This document shows positions 1-12,400 of a stretch of DNA of 64,000 nt, one piece after another; position 1 is the first letter of the stretch; each line of letters begins with the position of its first letter. Source of the DNA: Synanceia verrucosa (taxonomy: Eukaryota; Chordata; Actinopteri; Perciformes; Synanceiidae); assembly GCA_029721515.1 (NCBI GenBank), contig CM056570.1:725001-789000 (forward strand), written 5' to 3'. A model generated the notes under the pieces. That model did no database searches. It was not told the DNA's origin and saw nothing but the letters and a program-made list of their open reading frames with translations. The position numbers and the translations under genes are program-made.

Positions 1-354
1 ATAACTGACATGTTGAGAAGCTTTCTTCCTCGTAAAACATGTAGAAAGCTCATTTCTAGACATTTTAAAGTCCTGCTTTCATCTCAACCTTTGTGGAGGT
101 GAAGAACATCCTGTTTCTTTTAAACCTGGTTGGAGTTTTGTATCTAAACACGTCATACATGTTAGAAAATAAGAGGAAAAAGACAGAACTGTAACTTGTG
201 GAGTTAAGGGAAGACTAAAAACAGGAAAAAAAAGAGACGAGATCAGAGGAAACGAGGAGACAAGAGGAGGACGTAGTGTGTTTGGGGATCAGCTGGTCTG
301 ACATTGATGCTGTCTAAATGAACCAGAAGCCGACATGTAAGGAGGAGGTCCTAC
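1..354 (-). other. VTA1 intron 3 (partial)
   Basis: This is AT-rich intronic sequence between the exon 3 donor and the window edge. I see no exon, RNA gene or mobile element in it. Confidence 0.75.
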
Positions 355-482
355 TTGTGGAAGCGACCCTGTCGGTCCTCATTGTCGGCGTACAGGAACA
401 TCTTTAAGGCGTAGTTTTCAATGTGAGCGTTGCCAACCACTTCCTGGTTGATGGAGTCGTTGTCACCAAGCTCCTTCTTCAT
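355..482 (-). CDS. vta1: VTA1 coding exon 3
   Basis: The exon has 128 nt and reads MKKELGDNDSINQEVVGNAH through RQGRFH plus AA of a split Lys codon. The acceptor is CATGCAG|ATGAAG; the donor is CACAA|GTAGGA at 354. No exon encoding the expected next block, starting near NMIKSF, is visible between here and the window edge, so exon 4 lies outside. Confidence 0.94.
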
Positions 483-3400
483 CTGCATGACAAACAAAAG
501 GAAAAAAACCCAAAGACCTCATTCATTAACATCAATTAATCCTTCCAGAGCAGAACACAGAGGGCTGCGTGGCTCAGACCTTTACTGTGAAAGGTCAGAC
601 ATGCAGAGTACTCAGCACTCAGAGGAAAAAAACACTACAATGGAAATTAATTAAAGACCTTTTAAATATGGAAATTAATTACTGACAAGACACACTGCAG
701 AGCATCGCCTCGAGAGAGAAAACAGGAGGACTGAAGATGAAAGAGAGACAGGAAGAAGAGGAGAATAAAGCAGACAAACTAGTGATGCACCTTCACACCA
801 GCTGCTCTTTCTTTACAAAGGCAACAAAAACTGTCAATGATCCTGAAGGCAGCATCAATAAAACATACAGGAAACATTAGATGAGGTGCATTTTGTAATA
901 AATGAACAGCAGGTTGACCCAGGCTGAGTTTGAAGGAGAAATAAATATTCTTTACTGAACGCTGAGGCTGGACAAACGCACAGACTCACTGACCGCTGAT
1001 GCTAACGGTGTTAGCATCTTCAGGTCTTTAGTGTTAATTTCATGGTTGTGTCTAGAAAGAAACCAACAGCGAGATGGTTCAGAGTTCTCATGGGTTCATT
1101 CCTGGACATGAGTCACTTTCACCTGTTGATTCATTTCCAACTAATCCAACAGAGTGAGACATCAGAGTCACATGCTCCCACTTAATGTCATCATCATAAT
1201 ATTCATATCTAAACTGTTATGGTTTCACTAAATAGTTTTCCAGCAGGACTGTCAGTGTTCTGCATGATGCTAACACTGAACATCTGCTGCTGCTGTGTAA
1301 ATCAGCAAATAATCAATAATAAAAGGCTTCTGATCAGACTTGAACGTGTTGCTGAAAAGAAAACAGATTCGGAGGTTTAGGAAACCATCTCAAACATCTG
1401 AACTTCGGTGGACACGTCCTCGCTTCAGCAGACACCGTCCCTCTCGCTCTCCACCTGTAACTTTTTCCCTTAAATAGCCCTCCTCTGTCTCTGTGTCCAT
1501 CAGGGCTTCAGGTTTCTGGTAAAAGCTTTAAAAGCAAACGGGTGGCTTCCCTCCAGCAGGTGGACCCTGGCCGGCCTCAATAGACGCTCTGTTCACTGCT
1601 TTAATCAACTTGTTTGTGTTGTAGGAATGTAAAACCACTGGGCATAGAGCACGGCCCAGGACAGACAACTGTTCACAGAATATAAAGGAAACCAAAGGAG
1701 ATACTGTTAACTTTATGCCGTTAGCAGCATGTCCTGCTGCAGCATGTCCTGCTGCAGCATGTCCTGCAGAAAAATGTACTGCAGAAACATGTCCTGCTGC
1801 AGCATGTCCTGCTGCAGCATGTCCTGCAGAAAAATGTACTGCAGAAACATGTCCTGCTGCAGCATGTCCTGTAGAAACATGTCCTGCTGCAGCATGTCCT
1901 GCTGAAACATGTCCTCCTGCAGAAACATGTCCTGCAGAAACATGTCCTGCAGCAGCATGTCCTGCAGCAGCATGTCCTGCAGACACATTCTGCAGAAACA
2001 TGTCCTGCTGCAGCATGTCCTGCAGACACGTCCTGCGGCAGCATGTCCTGCAGAAACATGTCACGCTGCAGCATGTGCTGCAGAAAAATGCTTTTGTTTT
2101 TTTTCTGCTTTTTTTCAGTTTCATCTAACAGTTATAATAAAGATGCTTCCAGTGTTCCTGGACAAAAGAAAAATATGAAATGTCCCCACTGAGGGACAAA
2201 TAAAGGGATTCTTCTTCTTGTTGGTGTCTGAAATTATCCTGATTCTGATAATAACTATAGTTTACCAGAAGACAAAATGTCCCCTCAGTCCCTAGAAGGA
2301 TGTGTCCATCTTTGATTACTGTCTGTTATTTATGTCACTAGTTTCCTCATAGAATGAGACTTTGATTCATACCACATCCAGATCCATAGAAAGCACTAAA
2401 AATTATTCAAGAAAGTCCAAATCTAATCACCGTGGTCTCTTTGTCTTGTGTTGCCTGAGCTCCTCTCTATTGTAGTTTCTGTCAAGAAATATTACTTTCT
2501 CAACAATTTTTTTTGTCTTTTCAAGGTGAGGATATTTCCCCTCCAAACTGCATCTCTGATTTCTGCTTATTTAGTTATGAATATTTAACACTGTAGAGAA
2601 ATAGTTGATGCCAGGTTTTAGGGGGTTTTGAATAAAAGAGGGCTGTTAAAGTCATGCAGCTTCGACAGAAAGATAAAGGTTTGTTTTCCAGTTTCTCACT
2701 GCAAAATGAATCACTAAAAATCAAACACATCAAGATGGAAATGAACAGTTTGCAGTTTTGCATGTTGATGTTTAAAAGGTGCAGAGATCAGTCAGCACTG
2801 AGCTGCAGTCATTATGGTTTTTTTGTCAGATGACTAAGTGTCTTAGCGTCAAAGTTGTGGAAACACCCCGAGGCTCGAATTCTTCTGGACGGATCAGACC
2901 AAGCAGTCAGAGCTGAGGAGAGTTTACAGGTTTGATCTGGACAAACACAAACTGGAGGAAAGTGAAGTGAAACAGAAGGTGGCAGGTGTTATTGAATAAT
3001 TAACGGTATGAGTCACAACAAAGAGTCTGATGCCAGAGCTCATCATGCTGCTGATGCCAACAGCTGGCTGCTTAATAAGACAATCAGGAAACACTGAGCG
3101 CTGTTATTAGAAGAACATGGAAATGTATTTTTAGACCGCAGCTCTCCAGCTGGAGGTTTCCCATCATCCACCTTATTTCAACTTATTTTCACACAAGTAA
3201 AAAAGAAAAAAACATTTTCCACTGTCCCAGTGAGAGCGAAGCCTGAGAGAGCTGAGCCAGCGACGGGGGTGGAAAATAGAATTAATGAGTCCAACATGAA
3301 GCGTATGTAGGAGCCAGGTCATCAGAGAGCAGAGGAATGAGTCACAACCAGCAGCCAGAGTTCATGAAGACATCAGACAGAGCATGTGCTGCTGCTGGAT

Positions 3401-6400
3401 GTGTTTGGTTTGTCCCTACTGGGCTACTGTAGAAACACGGTGGACACCACAAAGAGGACAGAAAGCTAACTAGTAGGGCTGAGTATCGATTCCGATTTTC
3501 CAGATCGATTCTCCCAAAGATATTTCTATAATTTACATGATTCGACAAGGTCATCAAAGCCGAACGCCCACCTGTCAACTGATGGCAAACTTATCTGTTA
3601 CCAGAACCAAAAAAAGCTGCGCTTCCTCTTCCTGAGTTCAAGAAATTTACAGATTCTTTACAACGTTCTTGCTAAGACAAAAAGAAAGTGTGCTAATGTT
3701 AGCTTTTGTCCAGTAATTACAGGCCTTCAGGACAGAACCCTGCATGGAAAAAGTTCCATGTTTGCCAACAAATGTAGGTGAAGAAAAAGACAGCTGGTCT
3801 GAGAGTGAAACAGGAAGAAGATCTGGTTGCCAACGGCCGTACAGAAGAGAAGTGAAATTTGCTGTCTCTGGTCGGGAGTCATCTTCGATCTTATGTGTCA
3901 AGGTCCTGAGCTGCTGAGATGATCCATTAATTATGAGCACCTAGCTACACTGAACAAAAACCTTTCTAAATAATGTAAAATGCAGCAGCTTCACCTGCAG
4001 ATACTGAACACGAACCAGAGCCGCTCAATAAGTCCAGAAGTCACTGAGATATCAATGTGTATAAAGACTGAACTGTGATGAATGGTAATCAGTGTTGCAG
4101 GCACTGAAGCTATCACTTAGACCCCTCCATGCATACTAACGACTGATTTGAGAAAAAGAAAGGAAATGAAGCAAAGAAGGACAGCTCTTATTTTGAAATA
4201 CTGACGTGTTGCGGCACAGATACTATGAATTCATGCCAAACACGACTGATCTCCATAGCAACCAGCAAGACGACCACAAATACTCTATCTATAGGAAGCT
4301 AATGCCACTAGAAGCTAAACTGCTAACGTGAAGTCAAGTAGCAGCAAAACACTGAGCAGAGCTTAGCTTAGCATTAGCTGCTGACTGTCTCTGGTCTGAA
4401 AGAAAGAAACTACCACTGAAGCATGAGGTCATTTATCATCATCACAGTCTACAACACGTTTTCCTGACATGGTGCAGCTCTAATATGACCAGACTGTGAG
4501 CAAAACATCTATTTGTGCACAAGACTGACAGTAACGATCAAAGTGGCGGATGTGAGGCTGTTGACATCCTGAGTTTGACAGTAATGAACATCCCTGGAGC
4601 TCCTGTAAAGCCTCGGTGTGTCTGCATGTCTTCATGCTTCCTTTAATTGGCTCTTAGCTTTGTAAAGTGAGTCCAGCATCGCTGCAGGACTTCCCACCTC
4701 CTCACCAACCTCCCCCCCAACAACATGTCGCCTGCTGAAAACCTCCCCTGAACGCCACTATGTGACCCATTTATTGGAGCATTTAGTCCAACCCTTCTTA
4801 TCACAAAACAACAGCTGGAGCTCTGAGATGATTCGACGTGAGCAAACATCCTTTTAACAAATAAAATAATTTGGGGTCTCAGTCGCCTGTCTCTTGATAA
4901 AAGGCTCATTTGTTGGACCCCTGCTGGGACAGCCGTCCTCTGGTCTCATCTCACCTCCTCCCTCCTCATCACAACAACTCTGTAAACTCTAATTAGTCTG
5001 GTCCCTGTTGACAGGCAGCCTTCGTTAAGTACATCAGGCCTCCACTCTGCCGCTACAGGCTTTAAATACACTGGTGAGGCTGGAAAACTGCCATACTGAC
5101 AGCCAAATTATAACTGAATTATTGTAGACTGTGTCACGTCTAATCCACCGCAATAAAACAAGCAATAAATACAGTAAATGTGAGTGTTCAGTCGTGCTCC
5201 ATTTAATTATAAAGCAAACTGAACTCAACAAATGTGGCAAAAAAAGAAATGCAAATTATCTAGCTGGATATCGACAGCATCAGTTATGAGAGTTAAAAAA
5301 AATAAGTCAGAATTTAATACAAATAATAGACATTTAATTCAGTTTCACCCAAGGTGCATATTACATTTGATTTTTCAAAATAAAACTAACCACTTAGAAG
5401 TTTATTTGCCATTAAAAATGTTTTTAGGACTGCACTGTGTCAGTAGATTACAGTAGAGTCCAGCATTAGATCTCTGCAGCAGCTTTCAGAGACGTTTTCC
5501 ATTTAAAGAGCTCTGGTCACCTCGCTGACGTACACTGAAGGCAGTAATGAGGCTGTCAGCTCTACAGCCGCCTGTTATTCAACATGAAACCTTTCCTAAT
5601 ACACTCCGTCCAGCCAATCAGCTAACACCAAACCAAATGAGATCCTTGCTGCAGCCGCTTTCTTTCCCAGACTTCTCTTTTATCAAACTCACTCTTTTAC
5701 AGCACAACTGAAGCATCTTAAATGGACACAATGAGGCCGTTTTACACTCAGGTGGTTCCCAAATTTGTTCCATCAGTCCCACTTTCTGCAGATACTGAAG
5801 GTGCAAAATGAATATTTTAACTTCAGTATTTCACATTTTATATAAAGGGAGAGTAATAAGTGTTTTTCTAGCAGTAATCAATCACACCAAATGGAAATAA
5901 CACTTCTGCAGAGAGAGAGCTGCTACTCTCTCATTATCTGCAGTACATGTGCAATAACATTAGAGATGCACCGATCCGATACCGGGATCGGATATCGGCT
6001 CCGATATTGAGTAATTAGCTGGATCGGATATCTGATGAATGAAGATGATCCAGCATACCGATCCAGTCACTTCAATTTTATGTTTGCAACACTGGTTATG
6101 CTACCGCTACCCTCACTGATCATCGCAACCCGCCGATCACTCCTTGTTCTCTGGCATAAAATGTGCACAAACTGTGGACACAGTGTTCATCTTAACAAGA
6201 TTAGTGTCTATTGTTGAATCAAATCAAGTCAACAGAGCAGCGTAAACAACTATGGACAGTACTACATAAGAGGGGTGTGTCTGCTATAAGCACTGACTAT
6301 TGAAACTGAACTCTGACTGTTTATGCAATGCTTCTGTCTTTTACTACTGTCTATTATGTCTTTATATATTCACTTTAATCAGGAGAAGCACTGAAACCTC

Positions 6401-9400
6401 CAAATAAATCATAACAATAATAAAAAAGTTCTGTTTCTGCGTCTAGCTTTAAAAACAGGATGTTACTAATATTACTGTTTATATTTCATATCAAACACCA
6501 TATGCAGTGTTGTTTTTTGACACAGAGAAATGATGAAGAAATGCCCTGACACACAGCACACACAGCAGCTAGTGATAAGCAAACACACAGCAACATGCTA
6601 TATTTGATATTACATTTGAAAATATCTGTTTGCAGTGCACTTTACATGGAAGTGTTATTGATTTCTTTTTGCTGCTCACGTACACTTATCGGTATTGGAT
6701 TGGAAAAACTGGATCGGTGCATCTCTAAATAACATCATTCATTAATATGAATGCAATATCACTATTTTTTACTTCACTGTGTGTAATATCATTCATTAAT
6801 GTGCAATATCAGTTTTTCACTTCTTCAAATGTTGTATGTTTACTGACTTATTCACACATTTATTCATTGTTTAGTCCTGTACTGATCCATTTCTTTACTT
6901 CCTTGCCTTTGTTTTTTCCTTATTTTTCTCCTTATTCCACTTGTTTACCGATGACACTGCTACTTATTTTTTATTTACTGTATTAATAATGATAATATTA
7001 TTTTATCTTATTACCAGTCAGGACCTTGGATGGTTGGATGCTAGCTCACTGTACAACATTACCACATGTACAGATACAGTGATGGACCTTCTCCTCATGA
7101 CCCACCTCTGAACTAAAGGAGGTTTGACTTACTGACTCCAGCTGGTCCATGAGTTTGATGAGAAACTTCCGGCACTCTGGTGATTTGCTGTCCAGCTTCA
7201 TGCCGGTCTGCATGGCGTAGAGCCGACCTGAAAGACGAACAGAACCAAACATCTTAATTCCTCCTAGCTGATGATCAGTATGAATATTTCACTGCAAAGC
7301 GGTGAGAGGCTGTTTTCCTCTCAGATCAAACAAGAAAAAGAGGAGCAGGAAGAAAGTCGAAGAGGTTTCCAGCCGAGCCAGGACAGAACTACAACTCCCA
7401 CAATCCCTCTCCTGTCAATTACCTCTGCAGGCAGACACATTCTTCTCTGAACATGATGTAACTACAACTTTCCATCAGCAGACTGATATTCTCACCCTGA
7501 CCCAAACCTGCTGATGGATAACCAAATCTGGTGTGGAGAGTGCAAACCTCTGTTTATCATTCAGTGACAGAACAAAATAAAAAGGTATGAAAAACATATA
7601 AAAACAGAAAAATGGAAGTATTGGATGGATGGATGGATATGTACACACTTTGGAAGGGTGTAAAAACTGTCAGTTTCTGAATGTGGCATTTATGTACAAA
7701 AATAATTACTCAATTGTTTTGAATGGAAGATTTCTGACATCTGATGATGCAGCAAGACAAACTAAAGAATTATTAATCTCACACTCTGGTTTGTGATGAG
7801 GAGTCTGTTACCGGGCAACCATCCTGGTTTTGTCGTACAGCCACAGAGAGCGTACGCTAATCCGTCTGTTTCCAGCTCATGGCTGGTGTTTGAGTCACCG
7901 CCCTGCACAGCATCAACAGAACAATGCCTCACTTCACAGGGCAGCATGGTGGGGAGTCACCGCCGAGCCGCCGAGGCCTGCACCACTCAATATTTCCTGA
8001 AAAGCACCAGCCTGACACACATGAAGCAGCAGAGAAAGTCCTCAGCTCCTGAAGCAGTCGGCCTGTTAGCCAGTCATCGAGGGACAAAGACGTCCTTTGT
8101 GCTCAGACACCCATGCAACATTCACTTTGGCTGTCCAGACAATGGACTGCAACACAGAGGGCTTTGACAGCAGGGAGGACGTAAGGCCACAGAAAGTGGA
8201 AAAAAACACAAGACTGGCAGACTTCCAGATGTTTCCCTCAAAGTTTGAGCCCCCTGCTGGCCGATAAAAGGCTCTGAGTTAGTCTCACCACCACCAGCTG
8301 GACACAGATCTTAATGAGTCCCACTGCGCCTAAAGACCATTTTATGGTTGTAAACTCTTTAAATGTGTCCGAGTTTCATTTCCTGTTGCCTGTTTGTGAG
8401 TGAACAGGAAGTAAACATGGACCAAAAGTTGTCCAAACTCTTGCTATGAATGAATCACAGAGTCTGAACCGAAACAGTAAACTTTATTCTGCTTTCAAAC
8501 TTGACAAATGCAGCACAGTGCAGACCAGATCCAGACCTTTCACAATAAAAGCCCTATACATATACTATCCACGGGTGAGTGAAGCCTTAGTTGGTGTCAA
8601 ATTTTTAGTTCAACCACTAGGCTTATAAGGTGAATTTAAGCCTTTCCATTGTTAGATCAGACTTCCTTTTGGTATTTTTGGTGAAGTAGTCTGGTTTATT
8701 ACAGCAGAATGAATACATTTTACTGTGATTTATTTCCAATAAACTGATCAAAAGGATGCTGAAGTAACTTCAGTACCATGCAGATTTATAAAAAGTCTGA
8801 TGTCAAGCTTTGTCTGGTCACAACAAGCAAACAACATGTAAAATGCTTGATTTCTGAATGGAGTTTGGCTCAATCAGTGCTAGGGTATGCTAACACTGTG
8901 CTGACTTCAAACACCGCTCTACAGGGCTGCTGTAGTCATTTTAGGATAGATTCAGTCCCATAAAAAGGTACTTTAGATGTGACGTGGCTGCTCAGTGGTG
9001 GTTAGCAGTCTTCTACTAGTCCTCTGGTATTTGCAGCCATTTCTACAAAGAAATCAGCACTTGAGTGTTTGTTACAGGTGGAAATGGCCATAATGAGCTT
9101 TCAGGTTGTTATTTACTGAGATTAGAGGCTCTTTGATGGTACTTTCCACTCTGCTGCACCTCTTTGCTGTGCTCCTTGCACATTAAAGTGAAGTAAATAA
9201 ACTTTTACTACCAATGTTTTTGCTACTTCCTATTCCTCTTTTATACCGTTCATCAATCTACGGCAAGAAGCCTCTAATGAAGGATGTACAGACGAAGAGA
9301 AGGAAAGTACAGGAGGGCATAAAAGCCTGAAGTGATGATGATGAAGCATTTTGTCGAGGGTTTTTTCCTCAATATTAACATCCTACACATTTACCCTCCT

Positions 9401-12400
9401 GTCTTTTTGGTGATTTATAGCTCTATTTTCCCTTTCTTTCCAACTTCCATTCACCCATCAGTCACAGGAAAAAAATCCATACATTTCAGTCGCATGTTAT
9501 AAATCGAGTCTGACAAATTTATACGGTCCTGGAAACACAAACACAATTAATGGACTCTTTGCTCCTCAGTTTTTGGGATTATTTTGTCCCAGATTGTTTT
9601 TTCAGGAGCTCAGTGTATTCATCATGAGCACTAATCGATACCAACCAAGTACAGCACAGGCCAACAATCAATGTTTGCAAGAATCAGAGTAATTCCTCAA
9701 AATGAAGGCGCTAATGCAACAATATTAGTGTTGCTGCATGTATGCTTATCTGAATGGCCTCATGAGTCCAGACCAGGGAGTCGAACCCCAAACTGTGACA
9801 GTTATTGCTCAGGAAAGACTGAAAGACCTCCTAAAGGAGGGAGCGTATTTGTTTAGATCAATAATTCAAAGTGACGTCCAGAGTGGTGCTGTAGTTTAAT
9901 ACGTCCAGCAGAGCAGAATTAAGAGAGCTGGCACAACGCCATGGCTTCCACGACACTTCGACGCTAGTCATGAGGAATCTGAGCCTCTCTGTCACAGAAA
10001 TGACAAGGAGGATATTATGGGGAATGGCTGAGAGAGGAGGTAAATCACTGTCAAGGCTCTCTCTGCTAGAAAGGCCAGAGCGACTGCTGTACTACACCAC
10101 AAAATGTCACAGTTATAAACCATGAGCCTGAATGGGCTCAATAAAACACACAACATCCAGGTGTCAAAAACTGCTCATGATGTGATGAAAACAAAACACA
10201 AGAACTCACACCAGGTCCATCTGGTCCACCTCTACCTGTGCTTTCAAACCCACGACTAAAAATTCGACCAACAATTACTCCAGGAAGTAAAATGCACAGT
10301 CCATCTGTAAAGTACTGTTGTTCTCTTCATCAACAAAGAAATAGCAGTTCAACACTTGTTTTTTCTATTTACCATGCACAGCTGTAAATAGACAATTATT
10401 TTGATAACGTGTTAATCATTGATTAATCATGGTTTAAGTAATTTTGATTCTGACTGCAGCTTCTTAAATTGAAAACTGAATATCTTTGAAATATAATAAT
10501 TATGGTAAATAGAAAATAATCAACAGATTACTCTGCAATTAATATCATTAGTCAAAGCGCTAAATGGAACTAACTGCTGCAGAGCAACCTGAGCTCAGAG
10601 GTGGGGTACCTGCGTTCAGAGAGGTGGGGTACCTGCGTTCAGAGAGGTGGGGTACCTGCGTTAGGAGGTGGGGGTACCTGCGTTCAGAGAGGTGGGGTAC
10701 CTGCGTTCAGAGAGGTGGGGTACCTGCGTTCAGAGAGGTGGGGGTACCTGCGTTAGGAGGTGGGGGTACCTGTGTTCAGAGAGGTGGGGTACCTGTGTTC
10801 AGAGAGGTGGGGTACCTGCGTTCAGAGAGGTGGGGTACCTGCGTTAGGAGGTGGGGGTAACTGTGTTCAGAGAGGTGGGGTACCTGCGTTCAGAGAGGTG
10901 GGGGTACCTGCGTTCAGAGAGGTGGGGTACCTGTGTTCAGAGAGGTGGGGTACCTGTGTTCAGAGAGGTGGGGGTACCTGCGTTAGGAGGTGGGGGTAAC
11001 TGTGTTCAGAGAGGTGGGGTACCTGCGTTAGGAGGTGGGGGTACCTGTGTTCAGAGAGGTGGGGGTACCTGCGTTAGGAGGTGGGGGTACCTGTGTTCAG
11101 AGAGGTGGGGGTACCTGCGTTCAGAGAGGTGGGGTACCTGCGTTCAGAGAGGTGGGGTACCTGCGTTAGGAGGTGGGGGTACCTGCGTTCAGAGAGGTGG
11201 GGGTACCTGCGTTCAGAGGTGGGGTACCTGCGTTCAGAGAGGTGGGGGTACCTGCGTTCAGAGAGGTGGGGGTACCTGCGTTCAGAGGTGGGGTACCTGC
11301 GTTCAGAGAGGTGGGGTACCTGCGTTCAGAGAGGTGGGGGTACCTGCGTTCAGAGAGGTGGGGTACCTGCGTTAGGAGGTGGGGGTACCTGCGTTCAGAG
11401 AGGTGGGGTACCTGTGTTCAGAGAGGTGGGGTACCTGCGTTCAGAGAGGTGGGGGTACCTGTGTTCAGAGAGGTGGGGTACCTGTGTTCAGAGAGGTGGG
11501 GTACCTGTGTTCAGAGAGGTGGGGTACCTGCGTTCAGAGAGGTGGGGGTACCTGTGTTCAGAGAGGTGGGGGTACCTGCGTTAGGAGGTGGGGTACCTGT
11601 GTTCAGAGAGGTGGGGTACCTGTGTTCAGAGAGGTGGGGTACCTGTGTTCAGAGAGGTGGGGTACCTGTGTTCAGAGAGGTGGGGGTACCTGCGTTAGGA
11701 GGTGGGGGTAACTGTGTTCAGAGAGGTGGGGTACCTGTGTTCAGAGAGGTGGGGTACCTGCGTTAGGAGGTGGGGTACCTGCGTTCAGAGAGGTGGGGTA
11801 CCTGCGTTCAGAGAGGTGGGGGTACCTGCGTTCAGAGAGGTGGGGGTACCTGCGTTAGGAGGTGGGGTACCTGTGTTCAGAGAGGTGGGGTACCTGCGTT
11901 CAGAGAGGTGGGGTACCTGTGTTCAGAGAGGTGGGGTACCTGCGTTCAGAGAGGTGGGGTACCTGTGTTCAGAGAGGTGGGGGTACCTGTGTTCAGAGAG
12001 GTGGGGTACCTGTGTTCAGAGAGGTGGGGTACCTGCGTTAGGAGGTGGGGTACCTGCGTTCAGAGAGGTGGGGTACCTGTGTTCAGAGAGGTGGGGTACC
12101 TGCGTTCAGAGAGGTGGGGTAACTGTGTTCAGAGAGGTGGGGTAACTGTGTTCAGCCTCTGCTGATTAAAAATGTCACTGATCTAATCAGTGTAAAACAG
12201 CAGCTGGAAAGCAGCCAGTCTCTGTCAGCCAGGAGCTGCTGAGTTATGCTGCTTCATTACAGCAGAACAAATCAGGGCTTTGACTCAACCTTCATCCTGA
12301 TCATCCTGTTCTGGGAGGAGCTGAGCTAAAAGACTGACCTGCATTAGGAGGCTAATGTAGACAGACCTGCTGAGACAGTGATGGATGAAGTCCATCAACA

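Larger units (their letters stand above)
483..7132 (-). other. VTA1 intron 2
   Basis: This intron of about 6.65 kb contains the 15-mer array at 1725-2094, a transposon-end-like fragment near 3473-3520 and the complete hAT-type MITE at 5961-6727. Just right of the MITE (6736-7000) is a T-rich stretch resembling decayed retroelement 3' sequence. Short open frames here show no codon-level similarity to any family I know. Confidence 0.85.

Noticed and set aside
7793..8167. 124-codon plus-strand frame in VTA1 intron 1
   Set aside because: It has no recognisable domain, no splice context and runs antisense to VTA1; length alone is within chance for this GC content.
9779..9800. Minus-strand GGTTCGACTCC, matching a tRNA B-box, as a SINE or tRNA
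   Set aside because: No A-box at the right distance, no cloverleaf and no poly-A or tandem tail were found; a decayed SINE is possible but unsupported.
10564..12165. Overlapping plus-strand frames with REVGYLRSERWGTCVQRGG-like repeats
   Set aside because: They are produced by the 23-bp minisatellite in three frames; the VTA1 gene runs on the other strand and this is intron.
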